Assembly (NCBI RefSeq): GCF_002879865.1
Contig: NZ_PNXY01000001.1
Location: 434,001-498,000, forward strand
Source of the DNA: Paraburkholderia rhynchosiae
Lineage (GTDB): Bacteria; Pseudomonadota; Gammaproteobacteria; Burkholderiales; Burkholderiaceae
Length of the DNA stretch: 64,000 bases
Direction: 5' to 3'
Position 1 is the stretch's first letter. Every line of letters starts with the position of its first letter. A program made the translations under genes and the position numbers. Under the pieces are notes generated by a model. That model was not told where the DNA came from, did no database searches, and saw nothing but the letters and a program-made list of their open reading frames with translations. Positions 15,350-27,789 of the stretch are shown piece by piece.

Positions 15350-17704
15350 TCAAGCTTTCAGGTAGTGTTCCCGCGCGCCCAGCCAGCGCGCGAGATGCTG
15401 CGTGACGACCTCGGGATACTTCTCCAGCAAAGCCGCGGCCGCTTCCCGCGCGGGCTCGATCAGCCATTGGTCGTTTTGCAGGTCGGCAAACCGGAGCATC
15501 GCCGCGCCAGATTGCCGCGCGCCGAGAAATTCGCCCGGACCGCGGATTTCCAGATCCCTTCGCGCGATTTCAAAGCCGTCGGTCGTCTCGCGCATGGTCT
15601 GCAAGCGCGAGCGCGCGGTCATCGATAAGGGACCGGTGTAAAGCAGCACGCACACGGACGCGGCGCTGCCACGCCCGACGCGTCCGCGCAACTGGTGCAA
15701 CTGCGCGAGCCCGAAGCGCTCGGCGTGCTCGATCACCATCAGCGACGCATTGGGCACGTCGACGCCCACTTCGATCACCGTTGTCGCGACCAGCAACTGC
15801 ACTTCGTTGCGGGTAAAGGCGTCCATCACGGCCGCCTTTTCGGCCGGCGCGAGACGCCCGTGCACCAGTCCCACGTTCAGCTCGGGCAAGGCCGCGACCA
15901 GCGTCTCATACGTCTCGACCGCGGTCTGCAATTGCAGCGTCTCGCTTTCTTCGATCAGCGGACAGACCCAATAAACCTGACGCCCTGTCAACGCCGCCTC
16001 GCGCACGCGGCCGATCACTTCTTCACGGCGCGCGTCCGACACGAGCTTGGTCAGGATCGGCGTGCGTCCAGGCGGCAATTCGTCGATGGTCGATACGTCG
16101 AGGTCCGCGTAGTAGGTCATGGCGAGCGTGCGCGGAATCGGTGTTGCTGACATCATCAGTTGATGCGGCTGGAAATCGCGCGCGCCGTCGGCAGCGTTTT
16201 TCGCTTTTGCGCGCAACGCGAGCCGCTGGGCGACGCCGAAGCGGTGCTGTTCGTCGACGATCACGAGCCCGAGGCGCGCGAATTCCACCGCGTCCTGGAT
16301 GATCGCGTGCGTGCCGATCACGAGTTGCGCGGTGCCGAGCGCCGCGGCTTCGATCGCGGCGCGCTTTTCCTTGGCCTTCAGACTGCCCGCGAGCCACGCG
16401 ACGCTCACGCCAAGCGGCTCCAGCCAGCCGCGCAATTTGCGCGCGTGCTGCTCGGCGAGGATTTCGGTCGGCGCCATCAATGCGGCCTGGTAACCGGCGT
16501 CGATGGCCTGTGCGGCGGCCAGCGCGGCGACAATCGTCTTGCCGCTGCCGACGTCGCCTTGCAAGAGCCGCTGCATCGGATGCGGTTGCGTCAGATCGAG
16601 AGCGATTTCTCCGCCGACGCGCTCCTGGGCCTTCGTCAGCGAAAACGGCAGCGCTTTGAGCAGGCGCGCGACCAATGCGGATTCGTCGCCGAGCTTGCGA
16701 CGCGGCATGGCCGGCGCGGCGCGCGTGCGGCGCTCGTCGTGCGCCCGCTTGAGCGACATTTGCTGCGCGAGCAGTTCCTCGAACTTGATGCGCACCCATG
16801 CCGGATGTGTCCCGTCGATCAACGCCGTTTCGTCGGACTGCGCGCCCGGATGATGCAGCGTGCGCACCGCGTCCATCAGCGAGGGCACGCCGAGCGGCTG
16901 CAACCATTCGCGGGCGACGGCCTCCGGCAGCAGTTCGGGTAACGACGTGCGTGTCAGGGCGTTGTCGATCGACTTGCGCAAATACGCTTGCGTGACGCCC
17001 GCAGTGCTCGGATAGACCGGCGTGAGAGCTTGGGGCAGCGGTGTGTCTTCGTCGACCGCGCGCACCGCCGGATGCACCATCTCCAGGCCGAAGAAACCGC
17101 CGCGCACGTCGCCGCGTACACGCAGCCGCGCGCCAATCGCCATCTGCTTGACCTGCGAGCCGTAGAAGTTCAAAAAGCGCAGTACGAGTTCGTCGCCGGC
17201 GTCGTCGCGCAGTTTCACGAGCAACTGACGACGCGGGCGATAGGCGATCTCGTTGTCGAACACGACGCCCTCGGTTTGCGCGATGCCACCGGGCAGCAGG
17301 TGGCCGATCGGCGTCAGCGAGGTTTCGTCCTCGTAGCGCATCGGCAGATGCAGCACGAGGTCGATGTCGCGTGTGAGGCCCAGTTTGGCAAGCTTGTCGA
17401 CGGGCTTGGCTGCGGGTTTGGCTGCGGGTTTGGCTGCAGGCTTGGCTGCTGATTTCGCGGCTGATTTGGCCGCTGACTTCGCCGAAGCCTGCGCACCCGC
17501 TTTTATAGCGGCGGCTTGCGCCTCGTCCTGAGTTTCACTCGGAGCCGCTTGATCCGGCGCTTGATCCGGTGTCTGCCCCGCTCCCGCAGCGGCCTGCACG
17601 GGCCGCTTGCGTTGCACCGCGGCGCCGTCTCGTGCGACGCGGGGCGCCGGTTCGGCGCTCACTTCATCGGTAGCGGAAGGCGATCGGCGGTCGGACAAAG
17701 GCAT
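15350..17704 (-). CDS. recG: ATP-dependent DNA helicase RecG
   Basis: Branch-migrating helicase acting on stalled forks and Holliday junctions. 784 residues from the ATG at 17704, about 90 longer than E. coli RecG (693). The wedge/OB region is followed by superfamily-2 helicase motifs: [11 protein letters not shown] (motif I), VDEQHRFG (motif II), [11 protein letters not shown] (motif III) and [10 protein letters not shown] (motif VI). The extra length is an N-terminal low-complexity tail of Ala/Lys/Pro/Ser units encoded by a 12-bp tandem repeat. A TTG at 17737 in the same frame is an alternative start. It is divergent from queA across about 150 bases and lies 159 bases upstream of oxyR. Confidence 0.95.
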   Translation of the reverse strand: MPLSDRRSPSATDEVSAEPAPRVARDGAAVQRKRPVQAAAGAGQTPDQAPDQAAPSETQDEAQAAAIKAGAQASAKSAAKSAAKSAAKPAAKPAAKPAAKPVDKLAKLGLTRDIDLVLHLPMRYEDETSLTPIGHLLPGGIAQTEGVVFDNEIAYRPRRQLLVKLRDDAGDELVLRFLNFYGSQVKQMAIGARLRVRGDVRGGFFGLEMVHPAVRAVDEDTPLPQALTPVYPSTAGVTQAYLRKSIDNALTRTSLPELLPEAVAREWLQPLGVPSLMDAVRTLHHPGAQSDETALIDGTHPAWVRIKFEELLAQQMSLKRAHDERRTRAAPAMPRRKLGDESALVARLLKALPFSLTKAQERVGGEIALDLTQPHPMQRLLQGDVGSGKTIVAALAAAQAIDAGYQAALMAPTEILAEQHARKLRGWLEPLGVSVAWLAGSLKAKEKRAAIEAAALGTAQLVIGTHAIIQDAVEFARLGLVIVDEQHRFGVAQRLALRAKAKNAADGARDFQPHQLMMSATPIPRTLAMTYYADLDVSTIDELPPGRTPILTKLVSDARREEVIGRVREAALTGRQVYWVCPLIEESETLQLQTAVETYETLVAALPELNVGLVHGRLAPAEKAAVMDAFTRNEVQLLVATTVIEVGVDVPNASLMVIEHAERFGLAQLHQLRGRVGRGSAASVCVLLYTGPLSMTARSRLQTMRETTDGFEIARRDLEIRGPGEFLGARQSGAAMLRFADLQNDQWLIEPAREAAAALLEKYPEVVTQHLARWLGAREHYLKA
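17402..17485. repeat. 12-bp tandem repeat inside recG (seven units)
   Basis: Seven consecutive 12-base units, the first four of the form (G/A)GGYTTGGCTGC and the last three TGAYTTSGCSGM. On the coding strand they give repeated four-residue units AAKP and then AAKS. Because the unit is four codons, gain or loss of units keeps the reading frame. It lies in the N-terminal tail before the conserved RecG core. Confidence 0.9.
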
Positions 17705-17853
17705 GGGCTGCTTCGCAAGTACAATATCGGCTGTCAAAAGTATCGAAGGGTGCGCCGCTATATGGCGCGCGGGCCGCTGCGGCGTCCCGCAATCATAGCC
17801 GTCCGGCTCAGGCTTCGGCTCAATTCAGTCTCAATTCGCTTCCAGTCGTTCGC

Positions 17854-20215
<2,362 letters not shown>

Positions 20216-20413
20216 CGCCATCCGCCGTCGGATTCCGCCGAAGAATCCGTCAGACGCTCACGGAAAACCTTACAATCTACTTTCGCGGACGGCGAAAATC
20301 CGCTTTAAACGATTGATCGCAAAGCCGAATCGCCGCGCCGACGCGCGCAACGCCGGTGGTAGAATAACCGGCTGATTTTTTTGATTGATTTGACCTATAA
20401 CGGAGAGACCAAC

Positions 20414-20743
20414 GTGTCGTTCATTTCCAATGCCTTCGCTCAAGGCACAGCAACCGGTGGCATTGAATCGAATCTGATGAGCTTCCTGCCGCTGATCCTG
20501 ATGTTCGGCGTGCTCTACTTCATCATGATTCGCCCGCAAATGAAGCGCCAGAAGGAACATCGCAACATGCTCGCCGCCATGGCCAAGGGCGACGAAGTGG
20601 TGACGAATGGCGGCATCGTCGGCAAGGTGACCAAGGTGGGCGAGGCTTACGTCGGCGTCGAAATCTCGGAAGGCACGGAAATCACTGTGCAGAAAGCGTC
20701 GGTCACGACGATTCTCCCGAAGGGCACGATCAAGTCGCTGTAA
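20414..20743 (+). CDS. yajC: Sec translocon accessory protein YajC
   Basis: 109-residue inner-membrane protein of the SecDF-YajC complex. One N-terminal membrane span (about 19-38, LMSFLPLILMFGVLYFIMI) is followed by the cytosolic RPQMKRQKEHRNML helix and a small beta domain (GDEVVTNGGIVGKVTKV). GTG at 20414 is taken as the start: CGGAGAG lies eight bases ahead, and the product then begins with the usual SFISNAFAQ. The frame is open to 20381 without a good ribosome-binding site. Confidence 0.95.
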   Translation: MSFISNAFAQGTATGGIESNLMSFLPLILMFGVLYFIMIRPQMKRQKEHRNMLAAMAKGDEVVTNGGIVGKVTKVGEAYVGVEISEGTEITVQKASVTTILPKGTIKSL

Positions 20744-20857
20744 GGCCTGCTCTCTCGCGTCCGGCGCGGCCTCGCCGGCGGTCCAGCAACAACGCCGGAT
20801 CGCCCGCGCTCATCGCCGGGCGCATCGCTTTCAAGCCAACCTTCCGTTGGACTACTC

Positions 20858-22918
20858 ATGAATCGTTACCCCCTCTGGAAATATGCCGTGATGCTGGTGG
20901 CTCTCGTCATCGGCCTCGTGTACACGCTGCCCAACCTGTTCGGCGAAGCGCCGGCGGTGCAGGTGTCGAGCGGCAAGGCAACGGTCAAGCTCGACTCGAC
21001 CACGCTGTCGGCAGTCGAAGCAGCACTCGCAGCCAATCGGATCAAAGCGGACGACGTCACGTTCGACAACACGTCGGCCAACGCGAACATTCGCGTGCGT
21101 CTGCCGGACACCGACACGCAATTGCGCGTGAAGGACCTGTTGCAGAAGTCGCTGAACAGCGACCCCACCGACCCGCAGTTCATCGTTGCGCTGAACCTGC
21201 AAAGTGCGTCGCCGCGCTGGCTGACCGCATTGCACGCGCTGCCCATGTACCTCGGTCTCGACTTGCGCGGCGGTGTGCACTTCCTGCTGCAGGTCGACAT
21301 GGCCGGCGCACTGAACAAGAAGCTCGACTCCGACGCGTCGGACGCCCGCACGCTCTTGCGCGACAACAATATCCGCGACGGCGGCGTGAACCGTGTCAAC
21401 CAGACGGTGGTGATCAATTTCGCCGACCAGGCCACGGCGGACAACGCAGCCAAACAACTGAGCCGCAGTATCAGTGAGCTTCAGTGGGCATCGCAGAATG
21501 GCCCGGACGGCTCAGTACAGCTCGTCGGCACGTTCACGCCGGCTGTGCAAAAGGCCGTACAGGACGCCGCCCTCAAGCAGAACATCACCACGCTGCATAA
21601 CCGCGTGAACGAACTCGGCGTGGCCGAGCCGGTGATCCAGCAACAGGGCGCCGACCGCATCGTGGTCGAACTGCCGGGCGTGCAGGACACGGCGAAGGCG
21701 AAAGACATCATCGGCCGCACGGCAACGCTTGAAGCGCGCCTCGCCGATCCGGTCAACACCCATCCGAATCCGTCCGACCCGGTGCCGGCAGGCGACGAGC
21801 TGTTCACGCACGGCAATCAGACGCCTGTGCTGCTGAAGAAGCAGATCATCTTTACGGGCGATCGGATTATCGACGCGTCGGCGGGCTTCGACGAACATCA
21901 GCGTCCGTCCGTGAACATTCGCCTCGACTCGGCCGGCGGCCGGGCCGTGCGCAGCGTGTCGCGCGACAACATCGGCAAGCCGATGGCGATGGTGCTGTTC
22001 GAAAAGGGCAAGGGCGAAGTGCTGACGGTAGCGACCATCCAGTCGGAACTCGGCGACCGCTTCCAGATCACTGGCCAGGCCACGCCGCAAGGCGCCGCGG
22101 ACCTCGCGCTGCTGCTGCGCGCCGGTTCGCTCGCCGCGCCGATGGACATCATCGAGGAACGCACGATCGGCCCGAGCCTCGGCGCCGACAACATCAAGAA
22201 GGGCTTTCACTCGGTGGTTTGGGGCTTCGCGGCCATCGCCGTTTTCATGATCGCGTACTACATGCTGTTCGGCGTGATCTCGATGATCGGCCTGTCCGTG
22301 AACCTGCTGCTGCTGATCGCGGTGCTGTCCATGCTGCAGGCCACGCTCACATTGCCGGGCATCGCCGCTATCGCGCTCGCGCTCGGTATGGCGATCGACG
22401 CCAACGTGCTGATCAACGAACGCGTGCGTGAAGAGCTGCGCAACGGCGCGCCGCCGCAACTGGCCATCCAGAACGGCTACGCGCATGCATGGGCGACCAT
22501 TCTCGACTCGAACGTGACCACGCTGATCGCCGGTATCGCGCTGCTCGCCTTCGGCTCCGGCCCGGTGCGCGGTTTCGCGATCGTCCACTGTATCGGCATT
22601 CTCACGTCGATGTTCTCGGCGGTGTTCTTCTCGCGCGGTATCGTCAACCTCTGGTACGGCGGAAAGAAGAAGCTGAAGTCGCTGGCAATCGGCCAGGTGT
22701 GGCGTCCGGACACGGCGCCTGCGGGCTCGGCTGCCTACCTTGGTAACGACGACGCCGCAACCGACACGGCGCAAGCCATGCGTGCAGCAAGCGCAGCAGC
22801 AGCCAAGCCGAAAGCACCGGCCGCTGCCGCGCAGTCGCGCGGTGGCAAGCCGACCGTGCGCCGCCGCAATGCGGCCGGCACGCCGAACACGCCGCAGAAA
22901 CCGGGTTCATCCCGCTGA
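20858..22918 (+). CDS. secD: Protein translocase subunit SecD
   Basis: RND-superfamily membrane protein that uses the proton motive force to pull exported proteins through SecYEG. 686 residues: one N-terminal membrane span (about 8-27), a large periplasmic part beginning with LGLDLRGGVHFLLQV, then five further spans from about 450, with the AIALALGMAIDANVLINERVREEL motif in the fourth region. E. coli SecD has 615 residues. The excess is mostly a cytosolic C-terminal tail rich in Ala, Lys, Pro and Arg (about residues 625-686). secF begins 18 bases later. Confidence 0.97.
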   Translation: MNRYPLWKYAVMLVALVIGLVYTLPNLFGEAPAVQVSSGKATVKLDSTTLSAVEAALAANRIKADDVTFDNTSANANIRVRLPDTDTQLRVKDLLQKSLNSDPTDPQFIVALNLQSASPRWLTALHALPMYLGLDLRGGVHFLLQVDMAGALNKKLDSDASDARTLLRDNNIRDGGVNRVNQTVVINFADQATADNAAKQLSRSISELQWASQNGPDGSVQLVGTFTPAVQKAVQDAALKQNITTLHNRVNELGVAEPVIQQQGADRIVVELPGVQDTAKAKDIIGRTATLEARLADPVNTHPNPSDPVPAGDELFTHGNQTPVLLKKQIIFTGDRIIDASAGFDEHQRPSVNIRLDSAGGRAVRSVSRDNIGKPMAMVLFEKGKGEVLTVATIQSELGDRFQITGQATPQGAADLALLLRAGSLAAPMDIIEERTIGPSLGADNIKKGFHSVVWGFAAIAVFMIAYYMLFGVISMIGLSVNLLLLIAVLSMLQATLTLPGIAAIALALGMAIDANVLINERVREELRNGAPPQLAIQNGYAHAWATILDSNVTTLIAGIALLAFGSGPVRGFAIVHCIGILTSMFSAVFFSRGIVNLWYGGKKKLKSLAIGQVWRPDTAPAGSAAYLGNDDAATDTAQAMRAASAAAAKPKAPAAAAQSRGGKPTVRRRNAAGTPNTPQKPGSSR

Positions 22919-22936
22919 GTCCCGGAGAACAAGACC

Positions 22937-23887
22937 ATGGAATTTTTCCGTTTTCGCAAAGACATTCCGTTCATGCAGCGTGCGTTGATCTTCAACGCTA
23001 TTTCGCTGCTGACGTTCCTCGCCGCGGTGTTTTTTCTCGCGCATCGCGGGCTGCATCTGTCGGTGGAGTTCACCGGCGGCACTGTGATCGAAGTGCAGTA
23101 TCCGGGCTCGGTGCCGCTCGATCCGGTACGCGGCACGCTGTCCAGACTCGGTTACGCCGACGCGCAGGTGCAGAACTTCGGCACCTCGCGCGACGTGCTG
23201 ATCCGTCTGCCGCTCAAGCAAGGCTTGACATCCGCGCAGCAGAGCGACCAGGTCATGAGCGCGCTGAAGACCGACACGCCGCAGGTGCAGTTGCAGCGCG
23301 TCGAGTTCGTCGGCCCGCAGGTCGGCAAGGAACTCGCCACCGACGGCCTGCTCGCGCTCGCCTGCGTGGTGGCCGGCATCGTGATCTATCTGTCGTTCCG
23401 CTTCGAATGGAAGTACGCGGTGGCAGGCGTGATCGCGAACTTACACGACGTCGTGATCATTCTCGGCTTCTTTGCGTTTTTCCAGTGGGAGTTCTCGCTG
23501 TCGGTGCTGGCTGCGGTGCTCGCGGTGCTCGGCTATTCGGTGAACGAATCGGTGGTTATCTTCGACCGGATTCGCGAAACGTTCCGCCGTGAACGCAAGA
23601 TGACGGTGATCGAAGTCATCAACCATGCAATCACGAGCACCATGTCGCGAACCGTCATCACGCACGGCTGTACGCAGATGATGGTGCTGTCGATGTTCCT
23701 GTTCGGCGGCCCGACGCTCCACTACTTCGCTCTCGCGCTGACGGTCGGTATTCTGTTCGGTATCTACTCGTCGGTGTTCGTCGCCGCCGCGCTCGCCATG
23801 TGGTTCGGCGTGAAACGTGAGGACCTGATCAAGGACAAGAAAGACCGCGTCGATCCGAATGACCCGAACGCGGGCGCTCAGGTTTGA
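22937..23887 (+). CDS. secF: Protein translocase subunit SecF
   Basis: Partner of SecD in proton-driven protein export. 316 residues with six membrane spans. The periplasmic start is marked by HLSVEFTGGTVIEVQY, and the later motifs LGYSVNESVVIFDRIRE and SRTVITHGCTQMMVL are typical. An ATG with a CGGAGAAC ribosome-binding site lies 18 bases after secD. A perfect 15-bp hairpin 58 bases past its stop closes the operon. Confidence 0.97.
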   Translation: MEFFRFRKDIPFMQRALIFNAISLLTFLAAVFFLAHRGLHLSVEFTGGTVIEVQYPGSVPLDPVRGTLSRLGYADAQVQNFGTSRDVLIRLPLKQGLTSAQQSDQVMSALKTDTPQVQLQRVEFVGPQVGKELATDGLLALACVVAGIVIYLSFRFEWKYAVAGVIANLHDVVIILGFFAFFQWEFSLSVLAAVLAVLGYSVNESVVIFDRIRETFRRERKMTVIEVINHAITSTMSRTVITHGCTQMMVLSMFLFGGPTLHYFALALTVGILFGIYSSVFVAAALAMWFGVKREDLIKDKKDRVDPNDPNAGAQV

Positions 23888-23945
23888 TCGGGTCGAAGTA
23901 GGTCGCAGGCAAGTCGCGGTTTTGCGTGCGGTCAGCCTGCCGAAT

Positions 23946-23980
23946 GCAAAAGGCCGGTTCATTATGAACCGGCCTTTTGC
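23946..23980. terminator. Bidirectional terminator between secF and the MHS transporter gene
   Basis: Perfect 15-bp inverted repeat, GCAAAAGGCCGGTTC / GAACCGGCCTTTTGC around ATTAT, placed between two converging genes. The T-run is inside the stem on either strand, so it can serve both. Confidence 0.85.
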
Positions 23981-24062
23981 GTTAATGCCGATGTCTTCAT
24001 GCCCCTGTTACGTGCCTTTACCGCCAATCTCTTTCCTTTCCTCCAGCCAAACCCGTCGACAT

Positions 24063-25340
24063 TTACCGAAAGCCAAGCTTACGCCGTGCCGCCATCAGCG
24101 CTGCAAGACTCACGAGCGCGGCGAAAATCAGGTAGTAACTCGGCGCGGCCTTCGAGCCCGTAAAGCCGATCAGCCACGCGATGATGAACGGCCCAAAGCC
24201 GCCGAACACTGTCACCGCGATGTTATAGGCAAGCGACATGCCGGTCGTGCGCGTCTGTACCGGGAACATCTCCGAGAGCAAACCCGGAAGCGCCGCGAAA
24301 TACCCCGTCATCAGGAAGCCGAGCATGACTTGCAGCGCGATCAGCGTACCGAAGGTCGGATGTGCGACCAGATACACGAACGCCGGGTAGATCAGCACGA
24401 GCAGCAGCAGCGCCGAAATCAGCATGACGGTGGTGCGTCCATGCCGGTCCGACAGATGGCCGACCAGCGGTGAAAACAGCATCTGGATCAGGCCCGTCAG
24501 CGCGATCGCCGAGAACGCGACGGAAGGCTCGAGCCCCAGTTGCTTCACGCCGAAAGTCGGCATGAACAGCACGAGATAGGTCGACACCGTACCGAGCACC
24601 ACCGCGCCGATTGCGATCAGAAGCCGCAGTTTGTGGCTCGTGAACGTATCGCGCAGCGGCGTGGTCGTGGTTTCCGCGGCAAGAAACTCGGGCGTTTCCT
24701 CGAGCTTCGTGCGAATGTACCAGGCGACCGGCCCGATCAGGAGCCCAAAGAAAAACGGCACGCGCCATCCCCATGACGTCATCTGATCCGGCGTCAGGTT
24801 GCCCGTGAGCACCACGCCGAAGCCTGCGGCAAGCAGCGTAGTGAGCCCCTGACTCGCGACCTGCCAGCTCGCGAAAAACCCGCGCCGCGCCGGCACATGT
24901 TCCGCGAGAAAAGCGGTGGCACTGCCGAACTCGCCGCCCGCCGAAAAACCCTGCATCAAACGCGCGATAACAAGGATCACCGGCGCCGCAATTCCGATGC
25001 TCTTGTAAGTCGGCAAAATCGCGATGATCAGCGTGCCGCCCATCATCAGCAGGATGGACAGCGTGAGCGCGGCCTTGCGTCCGGCCCGGTCCGCATACGC
25101 GCCGATCACGATCGCGCCGAGCGGCCGCATGAAGAACGACACGCCGAATGTGCCGAGCGTTAGCAGCAGCGAGACCGTGTCGTTGCCGGCCGGAAAAAAC
25201 AGCTTCGCGATAACCACGGCGAAAAAACCGTAGACCACCAGATCGAACCATTCCAGCGCGTTACCGATCGACGCGGCGATCACCGCCCGCCACGAATTTC
25301 GCCGGCTTCCCGCAAGGCTTGCTGCTGTCGTTGCGTTCAT
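24063..25340 (-). CDS. MFS transporter, metabolite:H+ symporter (MHS) family
   Basis: 425-residue inner-membrane protein with about twelve spans. The opening ASIGNALEWFDLVVYGFFA and the loop GAYADRAGRKAALTLSI identify the MHS branch of the major facilitator superfamily, which takes up organic acids, betaines or amino acids with protons (ProP, KgtP and ShiA relatives). GWRVPFFFGLLIGPVAWYIR is another branch marker. Substrate cannot be read from the sequence. It is a single-gene unit, convergent with secF and preceded by the two terminators of the yceI operon. Confidence 0.9.
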   Translation of the reverse strand: MNATTAASLAGSRRNSWRAVIAASIGNALEWFDLVVYGFFAVVIAKLFFPAGNDTVSLLLTLGTFGVSFFMRPLGAIVIGAYADRAGRKAALTLSILLMMGGTLIIAILPTYKSIGIAAPVILVIARLMQGFSAGGEFGSATAFLAEHVPARRGFFASWQVASQGLTTLLAAGFGVVLTGNLTPDQMTSWGWRVPFFFGLLIGPVAWYIRTKLEETPEFLAAETTTTPLRDTFTSHKLRLLIAIGAVVLGTVSTYLVLFMPTFGVKQLGLEPSVAFSAIALTGLIQMLFSPLVGHLSDRHGRTTVMLISALLLLVLIYPAFVYLVAHPTFGTLIALQVMLGFLMTGYFAALPGLLSEMFPVQTRTTGMSLAYNIAVTVFGGFGPFIIAWLIGFTGSKAAPSYYLIFAALVSLAALMAARRKLGFR

Positions 25341-25442
25341 GCAGATCTCCAGTTCGCGCGAATATTATTGATGCAGGCGTCAGGCCCCATTTCGCCACAT
25401 TGGATGCGCGCACAACCAATGCGATGCCAGCGCTCTATGTAC

Positions 25443-25487
25443 CCGAAAAATAAAACAGACGCGAGCGGCAAATTGCACGCCCGCGTC
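25443..25487 (-). terminator. Second terminator-like hairpin after the yceI operon
   Basis: GACGCG-A-GCG pairs with CGC-C-CGCGTC (25458-25487, one mismatch). On the reverse strand it is followed by the T-rich TGTTTTATTTTT. It probably backs up the terminator at 25522-25556. The rest of the 305-base gap 25341-25645 shows no gene and should hold the MHS transporter promoter. Confidence 0.5.
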
Positions 25488-25521
25488 GCATAAGGCTTGC
25501 GGCGTTAAGTGCGACGCCATG

Positions 25522-25556
25522 AAAAAACCGCTTCGTCGCGAAAGCGAACGAAGCGG
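25522..25556 (-). terminator. Rho-independent terminator of the yceI operon
   Basis: CCGCTTCGT pairs with ACGAAGCGG (25528-25556) around an 11-base loop. On the reverse strand it is followed directly by TTTTTT. It lies 89 bases past the stop of the last yceI gene. Confidence 0.8.
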
Positions 25557-25645
25557 CGATTTAAACGGCGAACCGAGCACTTTTTGCTGCGCCGCAACGG
25601 GGCGGCGTCATTGCACCGTGCGTGCGCGCACCCGACAGTCAGCGC

Positions 25646-26227
25646 TTATTGCTTGATGCCTTCGGCTTGAATGTGCAGCTTGGTATCCATGTTGAAGCCA
25701 TACTTCGTGCCGAAATCCATGCCGTAATCCGCGCGGTTGAAGTGCCCGCTCGCTTCGACGCCGCAGACTTCGCGCTTGAGCACCGGATGCTGCATGCATT
25801 TGAACGATTCGACCTTCAGGTTCAGCGGCTTCGTCACGCCGTGCAGTGTCAGGCTGCCGACCACTTCCGAGGGCTTGTCGCCGTCGAACTTGATGTCGGT
25901 GCCTTTGTACGTCGCGGTCGGGAACTTCGACGCGTCGAAGAACTCGCCCGACTTCAGATGGTCGTCCAGCTTTGCGTTGCCAGTGGCAATCGAAGCGGGA
26001 TCGACGTTCACATCAACGGTGCCGGTTTTCGCGGCGCGGTCGAGCGTGACGGTGCCGGAGCTCTTCGTGAACTTGCCGCGCCACACCGACAGTCCGCCGA
26101 AGTGGTCTGCTTCGAAGCTCGGATAAGTGTGAGTCGGGTCGAGCTGATAGGTGTCGGCGGCGGCGAATGCGCTGAGCGAAATGCAGGAGGCCAACGCACC
26201 AGCGGCGATCAACATGGATGTCTTCAA
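25646..26227 (-). CDS. yceI: YceI-family periplasmic protein (first copy, 193 aa)
   Basis: Secreted lipocalin-like beta-barrel of the YceI family, members of which bind a polyprenyl or ubiquinone-type lipid. A signal peptide ([23 protein letters not shown]) is followed by [18 protein letters not shown], the family opening, and [25 protein letters not shown] at 26227 is chosen because GGGAG lies 6-7 bases ahead and it supplies the lysine of the signal peptide. The ATG at 26215 is the alternative and would lack that charge. It is the last gene of the b561-yceI-yceI operon. It keeps two cysteines ([12 protein letters not shown]). Confidence 0.88.
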   Translation of the reverse strand: MKTSMLIAAGALASCISLSAFAAADTYQLDPTHTYPSFEADHFGGLSVWRGKFTKSSGTVTLDRAAKTGTVDVNVDPASIATGNAKLDDHLKSGEFFDASKFPTATYKGTDIKFDGDKPSEVVGSLTLHGVTKPLNLKVESFKCMQHPVLKREVCGVEASGHFNRADYGMDFGTKYGFNMDTKLHIQAEGIKQ

Positions 26228-26276
26228 TTCATGCTCCCAGTCAGAAAAACGGCTGCGCTGAAGCGCGCAGCGCAAG

Positions 26277-26840
26277 TTATTTATGTGCGGCGACGATATG
26301 GAACTTGATGATCACGTCGTCGGCAACGACCGAGGTGTCTTTCCACTCGCCCGTGCCGATGTCAAATTGCAAGCGTTTGATCGGCAGCGAACCGTCGAAA
26401 GTCTGCGTCGCGCCCTGCTGCGTCACGGTAACAGGCACCACCACCGTCTGCGTTTTGCCCTTGATGGTCAGCTTGCCCGTCACCTTGTACTGGTTCGCGC
26501 CGGCCGGCGCAATCGCGCTCGAAACGAACGTCGCGCTCGGATACGTCTTGGCGTCGAACCATTCCTTGCCGCGCACCTGATCGTTGTACGTCTCGTCGCC
26601 GAGATCGTAGCTCGCGACGTCGATGTTCAGTTGCGCGCTCCCCTCGGCCGGCCTGGCCGGGTCGAACTTCAGCTGCGCGGTGAATTTGTTGAATTTGCCC
26701 TCCACCGGCACGTTCATCTGTTTGGAGGTGGCCGTCACCGAACTCTTCGCAGCGTCGACCTGGGCCAGCGCGCTGCCGGCCGCAGTCAGCGACGCAGCGG
26801 CAAACACCGCGAGCATGTAGCGATAAAACGAGACCTTCAT
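26277..26840 (-). CDS. yceI: YceI-family periplasmic protein (second copy, 187 aa)
   Basis: Second YceI-like secreted protein in the same operon. The signal peptide ends around residue 26 (AAGSALAQ), followed by [23 protein letters not shown], a family start in which the histidine-containing motif of the other copy is replaced. [21 protein letters not shown] and [21 protein letters not shown] follow the family pattern. The two copies are clearly divergent, so they may bind different ligands. It starts 8 bases after the cytochrome b561 gene. Confidence 0.9.
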   Translation of the reverse strand: MKVSFYRYMLAVFAAASLTAAGSALAQVDAAKSSVTATSKQMNVPVEGKFNKFTAQLKFDPARPAEGSAQLNIDVASYDLGDETYNDQVRGKEWFDAKTYPSATFVSSAIAPAGANQYKVTGKLTIKGKTQTVVVPVTVTQQGATQTFDGSLPIKRLQFDIGTGEWKDTSVVADDVIIKFHIVAAHK

Positions 26841-26848
26841 TGTTGTCC

Positions 26849-27409
26849 TTATTTAAGGAAAGGAAGCATGCGCGACAGCAGGCCGTCGCGATCCAGCCAC
26901 TGATGCTTGAGCGCCGCCGCGACGTGCACCCCGACGAGCACCAGCAACGTGTAATTCAGCACGATATGGACGCTCTTGAGCAGTTCCTTCAGATGCGGGT
27001 CCGGCGCGATAAGACGCGGCAGCGGGATCAGCCCGAGATAGACGACCGGCACGTTCGCCGCCGAGCTATACAGATAGCCGGAGACGGGAATCGCGATCAT
27101 CAACAGGTACAGCAGCAGATGCACGAGATGCGCGGCGCCGCGCTGCCAGGCGGGCATGCGGCGCGGCATCGCCGGCGCGCCGTATGTCGCGCGCCAGAGA
27201 ATCCGCACGATAGCCAGCGCGAACACCGTCACGCCGATCCATTTGTGCCAGGAAAAATAGCGCAGCTTGGTGGGCGTGAAGCCGGGGATGTCGGTCATCA
27301 CCCAGCCGAGCGCGAAGCCGCACACGATCAGCAATGCGATCAGCCAATGAAAGGCAATGGCAGTCCGCGTGTACGACTCCCGGCCACCGAATGAAGGATT
27401 GAGTGCCAT
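26849..27409 (-). CDS. Cytochrome b561 (YceJ/CybB-like)
   Basis: 186-residue di-haem inner-membrane cytochrome with four spans. Histidines fit the b561 pattern: AIAFHWLIALL (first span), YFSWHKWIGV (second), HLVHLLLYLLM (third) and VHIVLNYTLLVLVGVHVAAAL (fourth). The family moves electrons to or from quinone, and E. coli CybB oxidises superoxide to reduce ubiquinone. Its place directly before two yceI genes matches E. coli yceJ-yceI. It is divergent from the pqi operon across 380 bases. Whether it handles superoxide is inference. Confidence 0.9.
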   Translation of the reverse strand: MALNPSFGGRESYTRTAIAFHWLIALLIVCGFALGWVMTDIPGFTPTKLRYFSWHKWIGVTVFALAIVRILWRATYGAPAMPRRMPAWQRGAAHLVHLLLYLLMIAIPVSGYLYSSAANVPVVYLGLIPLPRLIAPDPHLKELLKSVHIVLNYTLLVLVGVHVAAALKHQWLDRDGLLSRMLPFLK

Positions 27410-27789
27410 GACAGGTCAACGCTTGCTAAGAGAGGTTAACGGCGCAGCATGCCCAGCTATTCCGCGCCGATGCGAACACATCGGCAGATGGGCCAGGCCC
27501 ACAAGCTTCGACAAGCGCCAGGCCGCCATGCTACCCGAAGCGCAAAAAGCTGGCTGCGGCGATACGAAATTTACCGAAAGGTCGCTTCGCTTGCCGTGGA
27601 CCGGGCCGCTGAACAATTAGGGACGGAGGCTGTCAGAGCTTACATACTCGGCGTGCTCTGCACGCGCCCGCGCGGCGTCGCAACGCCTTTTGGTACTATT
27701 GCTGCACAATTTTTCACAGACCTGCGTTATTCGCCGACATTTGCGACGGGCATTGCACGCTTACTCTCCTATCGTTGGCCCGCTGCCGT
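27410..27789. other. Divergent promoter region between the cytochrome b561 and pqi operons
   Basis: 380 bases with no convincing gene; a short forward frame (27449-27808) has no ribosome-binding site or family look. TGGTACTAT at 27691-27699 resembles an extended -10 element for pqiA. I searched by eye for a SoxR-type palindrome and found none; GAGAGGTTAACGG near 27429-27441 is at best a fragment. Confidence 0.45.
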
